A program made the position numbers and the translations under genes. A stretch of DNA of 25,321 nucleotides. Origin: an uncultured Christensenella sp. GTDB lineage: Bacteria > Bacillota > Clostridia > Christensenellales > Borkfalkiaceae. Positions within the stretch are counted from its first letter, which is position 1; every line of letters begins with the position of its first letter. The stretch covers positions 1 to 25,321 of the forward strand of contig CAJTNY010000026.1 of the NCBI GenBank assembly GCA_910577875.1, given 5' to 3'. Below the pieces are notes generated by a model. The model worked only from the letters and a program-made list of their open reading frames with translations, was not told where the DNA came from and ran no database searches. Shown piece after piece: positions 1-6,482 of the stretch.

Positions 1-3
1 CTC

Positions 4-30
4 CCCCGCGCGGCTTTTAGCCGCGCGGGG
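4..30 (-). terminator. GC-rich hairpin downstream of the MarR gene
   Basis: Perfect 11-bp inverted repeat (CCCCGCGCGGC / GCCGCGCGGGG) around a 5-base loop, 13 bases past the MarR stop codon. It is very stable and placed like an intrinsic terminator for the minus-strand transcript. The T-run that would follow on the minus strand lies outside the window, so this is not proven. On the plus strand only a weak T-rich stretch follows, so it could also end a rightward gene from beyond the edge. Confidence 0.6.
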
Positions 31-43
31 TAGTTGATTTTAT

Positions 44-496
44 TTAAGATTTTCTATTGGATATAAGCGCGTCGTAATAATTTTCGAGATTTTCCGCTAT
101 ATTTCCGAGTGAACGATAGAAAAATTCGCGTTCCTCGTCGGTAAGCGCGGCGCTGCCCTTGTTGACCGCTTCGGTCGAACGGTGTATAATAAAGTCGGCA
201 AGATTTTTTCCTTCGTCGGTAAGACGTATCAAAGAATTGTGTCCGTTGACATCGTATGTGACGAACCCTTTTTCCTGTAACGTTTTGAGTGCGCGGGAGA
301 TTGCGGCTTTGTCTTCTAGCGTGAGTTTTACAAGTTCGCTTGCAGTCAGTCCGTCGGGATTTTCCATAAGATAATAACCGCACATAACGTGTATCGCTTT
401 TAGTCCGTATTCCTGCATTTCGTAAAGCTTGATTTTCTGTACGAGCTTATTTAATTTTAAAATAGTAATAGTAAAATGTTCGAATATCTTATCCAT
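44..496 (-). CDS. MarR-family winged-helix transcriptional regulator
   Basis: A 150-residue protein with the length and layout of MarR regulators: an N-terminal dimerisation helix (1-40), a winged helix-turn-helix around 50-100 (LTASELVKLTLEDKAAISRALKT is the helix-turn-helix part, followed by the wing ending in IRLTDEG), and C-terminal helices that complete the dimer. MarR proteins are usually dimeric repressors that release DNA on binding a small ligand or on oxidation. The ATG is preceded by AAGGCGG. A perfect palindrome (529-547) lies 33 bases upstream of the start, in the promoter region, which suggests self-repression. The ligand and other targets cannot be read from the sequence. The 76-residue gene upstream is on the same strand, 68 bases away, and may be co-transcribed. 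Confidence 0.9.
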   Translation of the reverse strand: MDKIFEHFTITILKLNKLVQKIKLYEMQEYGLKAIHVMCGYYLMENPDGLTASELVKLTLEDKAAISRALKTLQEKGFVTYDVNGHNSLIRLTDEGKNLADFIIHRSTEAVNKGSAALTDEEREFFYRSLGNIAENLENYYDALISNRKS

Positions 497-528
497 AAAA
501 TACCCGCCTTAGTTATATAAAAAGCGGT

Positions 529-547
529 TTGCAATGCTCGATTGCAA
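529..547. promoter_or_regulatory. Palindromic operator candidate for the MarR regulator
   Basis: Perfect dyad TTGCAAT-GCTCG-ATTGCAA (7-bp arms, 5-base spacer), between the stop of the 76-residue gene and the MarR start. On the minus strand an AT-rich -10-like TATAAC lies just downstream at 512-517, so a bound dimer would cover the promoter. MarR dimers are known to bind dyads of about this size, and the assignment to this MarR protein is inferred from position. A short hairpin role in the RNA is the alternative. Confidence 0.55.
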
Positions 548-563
548 CCCTATCGATTTTTAA

Positions 564-794
564 TCAGTGTGAAAGCATCCAGTTTTTCACGTCTTCGCGC
601 TCGATGGGAATTATATTTTCATAAGGATATTTTGACGAAATTCCGCCGTTTGTGTAAACAAAATATTTTCCGCAGTTAGTAATATATAAAGTCTCTTCAT
701 AGCCGAAAGGGTCGCCCGGCGTGCCGAACGTGAATTTTTTGTCTACCGTGGAAGTGAGCGTGTCGTATATGATTCCGTTAATTTCTTTTAACAC
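564..794 (-). CDS. Unrecognised small protein (76 aa)
   Basis: Not a family I recognise. The frame opens with a GTG preceded by GGGGAG at an 11-base spacing, and a strong promoter (841-869) lies upstream on the same strand, which together support a real gene. The protein has no signal peptide, membrane segment or cysteine pair. It reads as short alternating beta strands rich in aromatic and glycine residues (FTFGTPGDPFGYEETLYI, then CGKYFVYTNGG), ending in a charged helix. An ATG at 802-804 is in another frame and stops after eight codons. The MarR gene follows 68 bases downstream on the same strand, so the two may share control. Confidence 0.6.
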   Translation of the reverse strand: MLKEINGIIYDTLTSTVDKKFTFGTPGDPFGYEETLYITNCGKYFVYTNGGISSKYPYENIIPIEREDVKNWMLSH

Positions 795-840
795 AGATTT
801 TCATTCTCCCCGTAGTAAACGCCGTCTCAGGCTGTATATA

Positions 841-869
841 ATTTTAACATACGGCAAAGTCGGTGTCAA
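841..869 (-). promoter_or_regulatory. Sigma-A-type promoter for the 76-aa gene
   Basis: Read on the minus strand: TTGACA (869-864), a 17-base spacer, and TAAAAT (846-841). This is a near-consensus housekeeping promoter about 47 bases upstream of the GTG start. It is divergent from the ylxM promoter at 972-1000. Confidence 0.75.
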
Positions 870-971
870 TTCAAAAACCTACGGTTAAAGACCGAAACTT
901 CGTTTGTTAAAAAATAAATTTTATTGTTAATTAATAATGTAAAAAAAATATAACAAGGCAAGTTAAAATAC

Positions 972-1000
972 TTGACAAAACCGCAAGATTGAATTATTAT
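972..1000 (+). promoter_or_regulatory. Sigma-A-type promoter for ylxM-ffh
   Basis: TTGACA (972-977), a 17-base spacer, and TATTAT (995-1000). Transcription would begin near 1006, which leaves a leader of about 20 bases before the ylxM ATG at 1029 and argues against the in-frame TTG at 1011 as the start. The 100 bases upstream are extremely AT-rich, like an UP element. Confidence 0.85.
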
Positions 1001-1028
1001 CTATGTAAAGTTGCGGAGCTTGACGGTT

Positions 1029-1406
1029 ATGGATAAAATTTCTATTATTGCGCTATGGGACGTATACGGCGGATTGTTGACGCCGAACCGTAAAGAAATA
1101 GCGGATATGTATTTCAATCTCGATTTAACGGTTTCAGAAATCGCGGAAGAAAAGGGTATTACGCGTCAGGCAGTGTCCGATTGTTTGAAGAGCTGTAAAA
1201 AACAGCTTGAAGGTTACGAAGAAAAGCTTAAAGTCTGTAAAAGAATCGGCGAGTTTTCTACTATGTTTGCGTATGTGTCGGAATGGGCGGAAAATTTTAA
1301 AAACGCCCACGGCGAATTTGCGCAAGAGATTGCCGAATTATCGGGAATATTAGATAAAAATAATATACCCTATTTGTACAGAAGAAACAAGAAAGGCGAA
1401 TTTTAA
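1029..1406 (+). CDS. ylxM: YlxM, helix-turn-helix partner of the SRP operon
   Basis: A 125-residue member of the YlxM/p13 family (UPF0122), which is encoded next to ffh in Firmicutes and is reported to modulate signal recognition particle function in streptococci. The protein has a sigma-70 region-4-like helix-turn-helix: the N-terminal half resembles LTPNRKEIADMYFNLDLT followed by VSEIAEEKGITRQAVSDCL (residues about 22-60), and the C-terminal half is helical and charged. The start was set at ATG 1029 because GGAG sits 10 bases upstream and the promoter leaves no room for an earlier start. The stop is 8 bases before ffh, whose ribosome binding site overlaps the ylxM end. In many relatives ftsY lies upstream; here it does not. 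Confidence 0.92.
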   Translation: MDKISIIALWDVYGGLLTPNRKEIADMYFNLDLTVSEIAEEKGITRQAVSDCLKSCKKQLEGYEEKLKVCKRIGEFSTMFAYVSEWAENFKNAHGEFAQEIAELSGILDKNNIPYLYRRNKKGEF

Positions 1407-1414
1407 GGAGGAAT

Positions 1415-2725
1415 ATGGGAGCTTTTTCATCTCTGTCCGAGAGATTAAATCATATATTTTCCAAATTGACTAAGCGCGGAAGATTAACCGAGCTTGAAAT
1501 AAAGACTGCTATGCGTGAGGTGCGTGTTGCGCTTTTAGAAGCGGATGTAAACGTAAAGGTTGCGAAACAATTCTGCGCGGACGTATCCGAAAAAGCGGTT
1601 GGTCAGGAGATTATAAAAAGTTTGAATCCGGCTCAGCAGGTTATCAAGATTGTAAACGATGAACTAATCGCGCTGATGGGCTCTTCCAATCAGAAACTTA
1701 CAATAGCTCCGAATCCGCCTACGGTAATTATGATGTGCGGACTTCAAGGCGCGGGCAAAACAACTCTTTGCGGAAAGCTTGCTGTGAATCTAAAAAAGAA
1801 CGGTAAGAAACCTTTACTTGTCGCTTGCGATATTTACCGTCCTGCCGCAATAAACCAATTGAAAGTAGTCGGAAAGAACGCCGGAGCGGAAGTGTTTGAG
1901 AAGGGCACGCAAAATCCCGTAAAAACCGCACAGCAGGCGGTTGAGCACGCTAAATCGATGGGGTTCGATACCGTTATCATAGATACGGCTGGCAGACTTG
2001 AAATAGACGAAGCTCTGATGCAGGAACTCGAAAACATCAAAAAAGGCGTTCAGGTTTCGGAAATACTTCTCACTGTCGACTCTATGATGGGACAGGTTGC
2101 AGTAAACGTAGCGAAGACCTTCAACGAAAGACTCGAAGTGACGGGCGTTATTTTAACCAAACTCGACGGTGATACCCGCGGAGGCGCGTGTCTGTCAATA
2201 AAGGCGGTTACGGGCAAACCTATAAAGTTTGTCGGTGTCGGTGAAAAGCTGACCGATTTGGAACCGTTCTATCCCGACAGAATGGCTTCACGTATTCTCG
2301 GTATGGGCGACGTTTTAACGCTCATAGAAAAAGCGCAGGAAGCGGTGACCGAACAGCAGGCGAAGGAAATGCAGAAAAAAATGCTTGAAAATACCTTCAC
2401 GCTTGAGGATTATCTCGTTCAGTTCGAGAGTATGAAAAAGATGGGCGGCGCACAGGCGATTCTCGCAATGATGCCGGGTATGGGCAACAAGGTCAACGCC
2501 GGCGATATAGACGAGAGCAGAATAGAACGCACGAAGGCTATCATACTTTCGATGACTAATAAAGAAAGGGTTGAACCAGCAATAATCAATGCGTCGCGCA
2601 AAAAGCGAATCGCATCGGGTTCGGGTACGAGCGTTCAGGAAATAAACCAGCTTTTAAAGCAGTTCGAGCAGACTAAACAGCTTATGAAACAGTTTAAGAG
2701 CGGAAAAAGACGGCTACCGTTTTAA
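1415..2725 (+). CDS. ffh: Signal recognition particle GTPase Ffh
   Basis: A 436-residue SRP54 protein that binds 4.5S/6S SRP RNA and signal sequences of nascent membrane proteins and docks with FtsY. Domains in order: the N helical bundle (1-90), the G domain (about 100-295) with P-loop GLQGAGKT (109-116), DTAGR (190-194) and TKLDGDTRGG (248-257), then the methionine-rich M domain (about 305-436) ending in the RNA-binding helices with SGSGTSVQEINQLLKQF. The start is the ATG after AAGGAGGAAT. One departure from the usual pattern is in the segment normally like VDAMTGQDAVN, which here reads VDSMMGQVAVN, so an acidic residue is replaced by valine. Translation is probably coupled to ylxM. Length is slightly below the usual 440-450. 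Confidence 0.98.
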   Translation: MGAFSSLSERLNHIFSKLTKRGRLTELEIKTAMREVRVALLEADVNVKVAKQFCADVSEKAVGQEIIKSLNPAQQVIKIVNDELIALMGSSNQKLTIAPNPPTVIMMCGLQGAGKTTLCGKLAVNLKKNGKKPLLVACDIYRPAAINQLKVVGKNAGAEVFEKGTQNPVKTAQQAVEHAKSMGFDTVIIDTAGRLEIDEALMQELENIKKGVQVSEILLTVDSMMGQVAVNVAKTFNERLEVTGVILTKLDGDTRGGACLSIKAVTGKPIKFVGVGEKLTDLEPFYPDRMASRILGMGDVLTLIEKAQEAVTEQQAKEMQKKMLENTFTLEDYLVQFESMKKMGGAQAILAMMPGMGNKVNAGDIDESRIERTKAIILSMTNKERVEPAIINASRKKRIASGSGTSVQEINQLLKQFEQTKQLMKQFKSGKRRLPF

Positions 2726-2746
2726 TTGAAAATTTTAAATTTTCAA
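2726..2746. repeat. Perfect AT-only palindrome after ffh
   Basis: Two 10-bp arms (TTGAAAATTT and its complement) around a single T, starting at the base after the ffh stop. With almost no loop and no following T-run it is a poor intrinsic terminator. It could be a protein-binding site or an RNA processing feature between ffh and rpsP. Confidence 0.4.
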
Positions 2747-2757
2747 CGGCAGAGCAA

Positions 2758-2787
2758 TTACAATCGTTTAAAATAAAAATTTATATA
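2758..2787 (+). promoter_or_regulatory. Possible weak promoter for rpsP
   Basis: TTACAA (2758-2763), a 17-base spacer, then TTATAT at 2781-2786. The -35 matches only half of the consensus. Ribosomal protein operons often have their own promoter, and the 90-base gap after ffh makes one plausible here. Confidence 0.35.
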
Positions 2788-2815
2788 TAGCCGTAAGGCA
2801 CAAAGGAGTAAAAAA

Positions 2816-3112
2816 ATGGCAGTTAAAATGAGATTGACAAGAATGGGAGACAAGAAATCGCCTTTCTACCGCGTGGTAGTCATTGATTCGAGGAAAGCGC
2901 AGTCCGGCGAATATATCGATAAAATCGGTTACGTCGATCCTCTTAAAACCCCCGCGGAAATCAACATAGACGTTGAAAAAGCTAAAGCTTGGCTTGCAAA
3001 AGGCGTTCAGCCTACCGAAACGGTTAAGAGCTATCTTGTAAAGGCGGGTGTTATCGAGCAGAGTTCCAAACTCAGCGCGCCTAAGACCAACAACAAGAAA
3101 AAGAAGGGCTAA
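2816..3112 (+). CDS. rpsP: 30S ribosomal protein S16
   Basis: A 98-residue S16, an early-assembling 30S protein. The N-terminus MAVKMRLTRMGDKKSPFYRVVV and DSRKAQSGEYIDKIGYVDP are family hallmarks, and the C-terminal tail is a lysine-rich extension typical of rRNA contact. AAAGGAG precedes the ATG. It heads the conserved S16-KhpA-RimM-TrmD group, in which RimM helps mature the 30S head where S16-dependent folding matters. The 85 bases to khpA carry no gene. Confidence 0.98.
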   Translation: MAVKMRLTRMGDKKSPFYRVVVIDSRKAQSGEYIDKIGYVDPLKTPAEINIDVEKAKAWLAKGVQPTETVKSYLVKAGVIEQSSKLSAPKTNNKKKKG

Positions 3113-3197
3113 GACAGTGTATATGCGCCGCGTTTAGCGGTGAAACATTTTAAAAAGGCGCATCAATCCCTGATATAACGCGCCGAGGGAGATAAAT

Positions 3198-3434
3198 ATG
3201 TTAGAATTGATAAAGTTCGTAGTAGAACAATTTGCCGAGAAAAAGAGCGAAATCGAGTACAACGTAGAGGAAAAGGAAACTTCGACAGAGGTTACCGTTT
3301 TTCTTGCCGAGTCTGATATGGGTAAAGTAATCGGTAAACAGGGTAAAATCGCAAAGGCTTTGAGAACGCTCGTAAAAGCGTCCGCGCCCCGCGACGGCAA
3401 AAAATATATTCTTGAAATAAAAGAAAAAGTATAA
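3198..3434 (+). CDS. khpA: KhpA, KH-domain RNA-binding protein
   Basis: A 78-residue single-KH-domain protein of the YlqC/KhpA family. KhpA works with KhpB (Jag/EloR) in streptococci and is linked to RNA binding and cell elongation. The GxxG RNA-grip loop is visible as GKQG (46-49) within MGKVIGKQGKIAKALRTLVKA. The C-terminus ends in a beta strand with KKYILEIKEK. GAGGGAG precedes the ATG. Its position between rpsP and rimM is the standard one. The length matches the family (about 75-80). Confidence 0.95.
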   Translation: MLELIKFVVEQFAEKKSEIEYNVEEKETSTEVTVFLAESDMGKVIGKQGKIAKALRTLVKASAPRDGKKYILEIKEKV

Positions 3435-3446
3435 ATTCAAAAATAA

Positions 3447-3490
3447 CTGAGCAGTACGGCGTGCCGTGTCTGCTCGGTTTTAAATTTATT
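3447..3490 (+). terminator. Terminator-like hairpin (attenuator candidate) between khpA and rimM
   Basis: CTGAGCAG (3447-3454) pairs with CTGCTCGG (3470-3477) with one G-U, and inside it ACGG pairs with CCGT, making a long rod. TTTTAAATTTATTT follows. rimM starts six bases after this stretch with no clear ribosome binding site and no recognisable promoter in between, so rimM and trmD would depend on read-through. Confidence 0.7.
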
Positions 3491-3495
3491 TAATT

Positions 3496-3993
3496 ATGCA
3501 GGACAGGCTTACCGTAGCAACCGTTTTAAAACCTCAGGGAATACGCGGCGAAATTAAAGTCAAATCGCTGTGCGATTCCGCAGAGGACTTAAAAGTTTTT
3601 AAAAAGTTAATCATCGACGGAGTTGAATACTCCGTTCTTTCCGTACGCACGTCGGGAGATTTTGCGTATATCGGGCTTAAAGGCGTTGCGGACCGCAACG
3701 GCGCGGAGCTTCTGCGCGGAAAAGACGTTGAAGTCGACCGCGGCGACACTCCCGCTCTTCCCGAGGGCAGATATTATATAGTAGATTTAATCGGGTGTGA
3801 AGTTGTTACGGAACGCGGAGCGGTTATCGGCGAGGTGGTCACGGTTACTCCCGCCAAGACGGATATTTATGTACTCGAAAAAGACGGAAAGGAAATTACT
3901 TTCGCAGCGGCGGACGGGGTAATATCCGATATCGACGTCGAAGCGAGGAAAATTACTGTGAACGCTAAAAGGTTCAAGGAAGTTTCTCTTTGA
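3496..3993 (+). CDS. rimM: Ribosome maturation factor RimM
   Basis: A 165-residue RimM that binds S19 and helps assemble the head of the 30S subunit. The N-terminal beta-barrel domain opens with LTVATVLKPQGIRGEIKVKS (5-24), matching the family signature, and the C-terminal PRC-barrel begins near YYIVDLIGCEVVTERGAVIGEV (92-113). The ATG at 3496 is the natural start because the signature begins four residues later, but no Shine-Dalgarno is visible in the AT-rich bases before it, which suggests low or controlled initiation. It overlaps trmD by four bases (TTGA), a coupling arrangement. Confidence 0.95.
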   Translation: MQDRLTVATVLKPQGIRGEIKVKSLCDSAEDLKVFKKLIIDGVEYSVLSVRTSGDFAYIGLKGVADRNGAELLRGKDVEVDRGDTPALPEGRYYIVDLIGCEVVTERGAVIGEVVTVTPAKTDIYVLEKDGKEITFAAADGVISDIDVEARKITVNAKRFKEVSL

Positions 3994-4664
3994 AAATCAC
4001 TATTCTGACGCTTTTCCCCGAAATGTTTGCTCCGCTGTACGGAAGCATTATCGGCAGAGCGGTGAAAGCAGGAAAACTTAATATAGAAATCGTTAATATC
4101 CGCAGTTTTGCCGAAAACAAACATTTAAAGTGTGATGATTATCCTTTCGGAGGCGGCGCCGGAATGGTAATGATGCCGCAGCCGATAGGCTCGGCGATTA
4201 AAAAGGTCGACCCCGAACACAAGGCGCGCCGGATATATCTTTCTCCACAAGGAACGGTCTTTACTCAGGACAAGGCGTTCGGGCTTTTAGGTTACGAACA
4301 CCTTATTTTGCTTTGCGGGCATTACGAGGGCGTCGACCAGCGCGTAATCGATTTGTATATCGACGAGGAGATATCGATAGGCGATTACGTTCTGACGGGC
4401 GGAGAACTCCCTGCTATGGTCGTGACCGACTGTATAGCACGGTACGTCGACGGCGTTATTTCGGACCGTTCGCTTGCAGATGAAACTTTCGGCGAAAACG
4501 GACTCGAATATCCGCAGTATACGAGACCTGCGGTTTATGAGGGCGTTGCGGTTCCTGAAATTTTGCTTTCGGGCAATCATGCGGAAATAGACAAATGGCG
4601 CAGGCATGAGAGTGCGCGGCTGACGAGCGAAAAACGCCCAGACCTTAAGGGAGGTAAAAAATGA
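3990..4664 (+). CDS. trmD: tRNA (guanine-N1-)-methyltransferase TrmD
   Basis: A 224-residue SPOUT-class enzyme that makes m1G37 in tRNAs reading CNN codons with S-adenosylmethionine, preventing frameshifts. The N-terminus MKITILTLFPEMF, the motif DDYPFGGGAGMVMMPQPI (48-65), and the trefoil-knot segments LLCGHYEGVDQRV and ISIGDYVLTGGELPAM are all present. The C-terminal helical domain includes LEYPQYTRPAVYEG. It starts with TTG, overlapping the rimM stop, with AGGA nine bases upstream. The end overlaps rbgA by four bases (ATGA). In B. subtilis rplS follows trmD directly; here rbgA does. Confidence 0.97.
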   Translation: MKITILTLFPEMFAPLYGSIIGRAVKAGKLNIEIVNIRSFAENKHLKCDDYPFGGGAGMVMMPQPIGSAIKKVDPEHKARRIYLSPQGTVFTQDKAFGLLGYEHLILLCGHYEGVDQRVIDLYIDEEISIGDYVLTGGELPAMVVTDCIARYVDGVISDRSLADETFGENGLEYPQYTRPAVYEGVAVPEILLSGNHAEIDKWRRHESARLTSEKRPDLKGGKK

Positions 4665-5506
4665 AAACCATACAGTGGTTCCCCGGGCATATGACGAAGG
4701 CAATGCGGATGATGGAGCAGTCGATTCCGCTTGCGGACGGTATACTTTACGTGCTTGACGCGCGTTGTCCTGCGGCTTCTTTCAACAATAAACTGATAAA
4801 AATGGCGGGAAACAAACCCGTACTTTACGTTCTTAATAAATATGATTTAGCGGATGAACGCGCCGACGCGCTTTCGAAAATAATAGGAGCGAACGCTGTC
4901 AAAATAAACGCATCGAACGCGAATTCGAAGCGCATTATTTTCGAGGCGATTAAAAGGCTCACAGCCGAAAAACGCGAAAAAAGCCTTGCAAAGGGTTACA
5001 GTAAGATTTTCCGTTTTATGGTTGTCGGCGTACCTAATACGGGTAAGAGCACAGTTATAAATTTGCTTGCCGGCTCTAAACGCACGGTCACCGGCGATAA
5101 GGCGGGAGTTACGCGCGGTAAACAGTGGATAAGGCTTGACGGCTTCGAACTTCTCGATACCCCCGGTACTATGCCCCCTGCATTTGAAAATCAAAAACTT
5201 GCACTGCATCTCGCTTTCGTTGGCAGTATAAACGACGATATACTTGATTTAGACGATATAGCGCTCGAACTGTTAGGGGAACTGTACGAAAAATATCCTG
5301 CGCGTTTAGAGGAGCGTTACGGCGTTACGGGCGGAAGCAAACTAGAAATGCTTGACTGCGTTTGCAAGAAACGCGGATTTATTATTAAAGGCGGAGAGTA
5401 TGATTACGAGCGCGCCGAACGCGCCGTCATAGACGATTTCAGAAAAGGCAGACTGGGAAGAATAACTCTAGATACGATAGGGGATATGCAGGGGTTATCG
5501 TTCTGA
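4661..5506 (+). CDS. rbgA: RbgA (YlqF), 50S ribosome assembly GTPase
   Basis: A 281-residue circularly permuted GTPase required in B. subtilis for late 50S assembly (incorporation of L16 and others). The permuted motif order is plain: G4 NKYD (59-62) comes before G1 GVPNTGKS (123-130), G2 T151 and G3 DTPG (166-169). WFPGHM (6-11) carries the histidine (His10 here) that replaces the usual catalytic glutamine. A C-terminal ANTAR-like helical domain follows, beginning near residue 185. GGGAGG precedes the ATG within the end of trmD. The stop overlaps the rnhB start by one base. Confidence 0.97.
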   Translation: MKTIQWFPGHMTKAMRMMEQSIPLADGILYVLDARCPAASFNNKLIKMAGNKPVLYVLNKYDLADERADALSKIIGANAVKINASNANSKRIIFEAIKRLTAEKREKSLAKGYSKIFRFMVVGVPNTGKSTVINLLAGSKRTVTGDKAGVTRGKQWIRLDGFELLDTPGTMPPAFENQKLALHLAFVGSINDDILDLDDIALELLGELYEKYPARLEERYGVTGGSKLEMLDCVCKKRGFIIKGGEYDYERAERAVIDDFRKGRLGRITLDTIGDMQGLSF

Positions 5507-6102
5507 TGGATAAATTAATTTACGAAAAACAGCTGTATGAAAACGGCTATCGCTATATCTGCGGAGTCGATGAAGTGGGCAGAGGTCCTCTTGCGGGACC
5601 CGTCGTCTGCGCGGCGGTTATTTTGCCGTTGGACAATGTTATCGACGGCATCGGCGACAGTAAGAGCCTGACTGCTAAAAAGCGGGAAAAATTATCTGAG
5701 ATTATTCTGAAAAAAGCGGTTGCCTGCAACATATGCCGTGTCGAACCGCAGAAAATAGACGAAATCAATATACTCGAAGCGACAAAGCTTTGTATGAAAA
5801 ACGCTGTCGAGGGACTTGGAATAAAACCCGATTTCGTATTGACGGACGGAAATATGACGCTTGATATAGATATTCCGCAGCAGAGTATAATAAAGGGCGA
5901 CGCGCTTGTTTATTCGATAGGCGCGGCGTCTATCGTGGCGAAGGTATACAGGGACGCTATAATGACGGAATATGATAAAATATATCCCGCTTACGGCTTT
6001 GCAAAGAACAAAGGTTACGGAACGGCGATACATATAGATGCGATAAAAGAAGCGGGAATATGTCCTATTCACCGAAGGAGTTTTACTAAAAAATGGCGGT
6101 AG
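5506..6102 (+). CDS. rnhB: Ribonuclease HII
   Basis: A 198-residue RNase HII that cuts RNA in RNA/DNA hybrids and at single ribonucleotides in DNA. The acidic active site is intact: D22 and E23 in CGVDEVGRGPLAGPVV, D114 in VLTDGN, and D150 in AASIVAKVYRDAIM. The family signature KGYGTAIH and the C-terminal HRRSF are also seen. The start overlaps the rbgA stop by one base (TGATG), so translation is probably coupled. It ends in TAG, which shows that TAG is used as a normal stop in this genome. It overlaps yraN by ten bases. Confidence 0.97.
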   Translation: MDKLIYEKQLYENGYRYICGVDEVGRGPLAGPVVCAAVILPLDNVIDGIGDSKSLTAKKREKLSEIILKKAVACNICRVEPQKIDEINILEATKLCMKNAVEGLGIKPDFVLTDGNMTLDIDIPQQSIIKGDALVYSIGAASIVAKVYRDAIMTEYDKIYPAYGFAKNKGYGTAIHIDAIKEAGICPIHRRSFTKKWR

Positions 6103-6458
6103 GAAGCGAAAAGGACAGGGAAAACAAACTGCTCGGAAAAGCGGGTGAGAGAAAAGCCTGCGCGTATCTGAAAAAACAAGGCTATAAAATTCTCGAACGT
6201 AATTTTAAAAGTCCTTTCGGAGAAGTCGATATAATAGCCGAAAAGGACGGCGACGTGGTTTTTGTAGAAGTAAAGACAAGACTTTCGGACAGCTACGGAC
6301 AGCCTTCGGAAGCGGTGACAAGGGCTCGTATAAAGAAATATATAGACGGTGCCAACTATTATTTTTCAGGCAGGCGGCAGGATTGCATAATACGTTTCGA
6401 TATTATAGAAATTCTGCGCGGCGAAATAAATCATATAGAAAACGCGTTTTACGCGTAA
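6093..6458 (+). CDS. yraN: YraN family protein (UPF0102), endonuclease-like fold
   Basis: A 121-residue UPF0102 protein with the restriction-endonuclease-like fold. The motif GEVDII (43-48) followed by FVEVKTR (57-63) gives the D...ExK arrangement of a nuclease active site, and residues LGKAGERKACAYLKKQGY form the first conserved helix. The function is not settled; a role in DNA processing is assumed from the fold and from the frequent neighbourhood with rnhB and comM. The start ATG is ten bases inside rnhB, with AAGGAG about a dozen bases upstream. In B. subtilis the YlqH position after rnhB is similar but not the same family. Confidence 0.92.
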   Translation: MAVGSEKDRENKLLGKAGERKACAYLKKQGYKILERNFKSPFGEVDIIAEKDGDVVFVEVKTRLSDSYGQPSEAVTRARIKKYIDGANYYFSGRRQDCIIRFDIIEILRGEINHIENAFYA

Positions 6459-6482
6459 ATAAATTAACGGGGGATACTTTTT

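Noticed and set aside
1011..1028. In-frame TTG start that would add six residues to YlxM
   Set aside because: The promoter at 972-1000 puts the transcript start near 1006, leaving no room for a ribosome binding site, while ATG 1029 has GGAG at a good distance.
3123..3163. Inverted repeat ATGCGCC/GGCGCAT between rpsP and khpA
   Set aside because: A 27-base loop and no T-run make it weak as a terminator; a small nested stem exists, but nothing supports a specific role.
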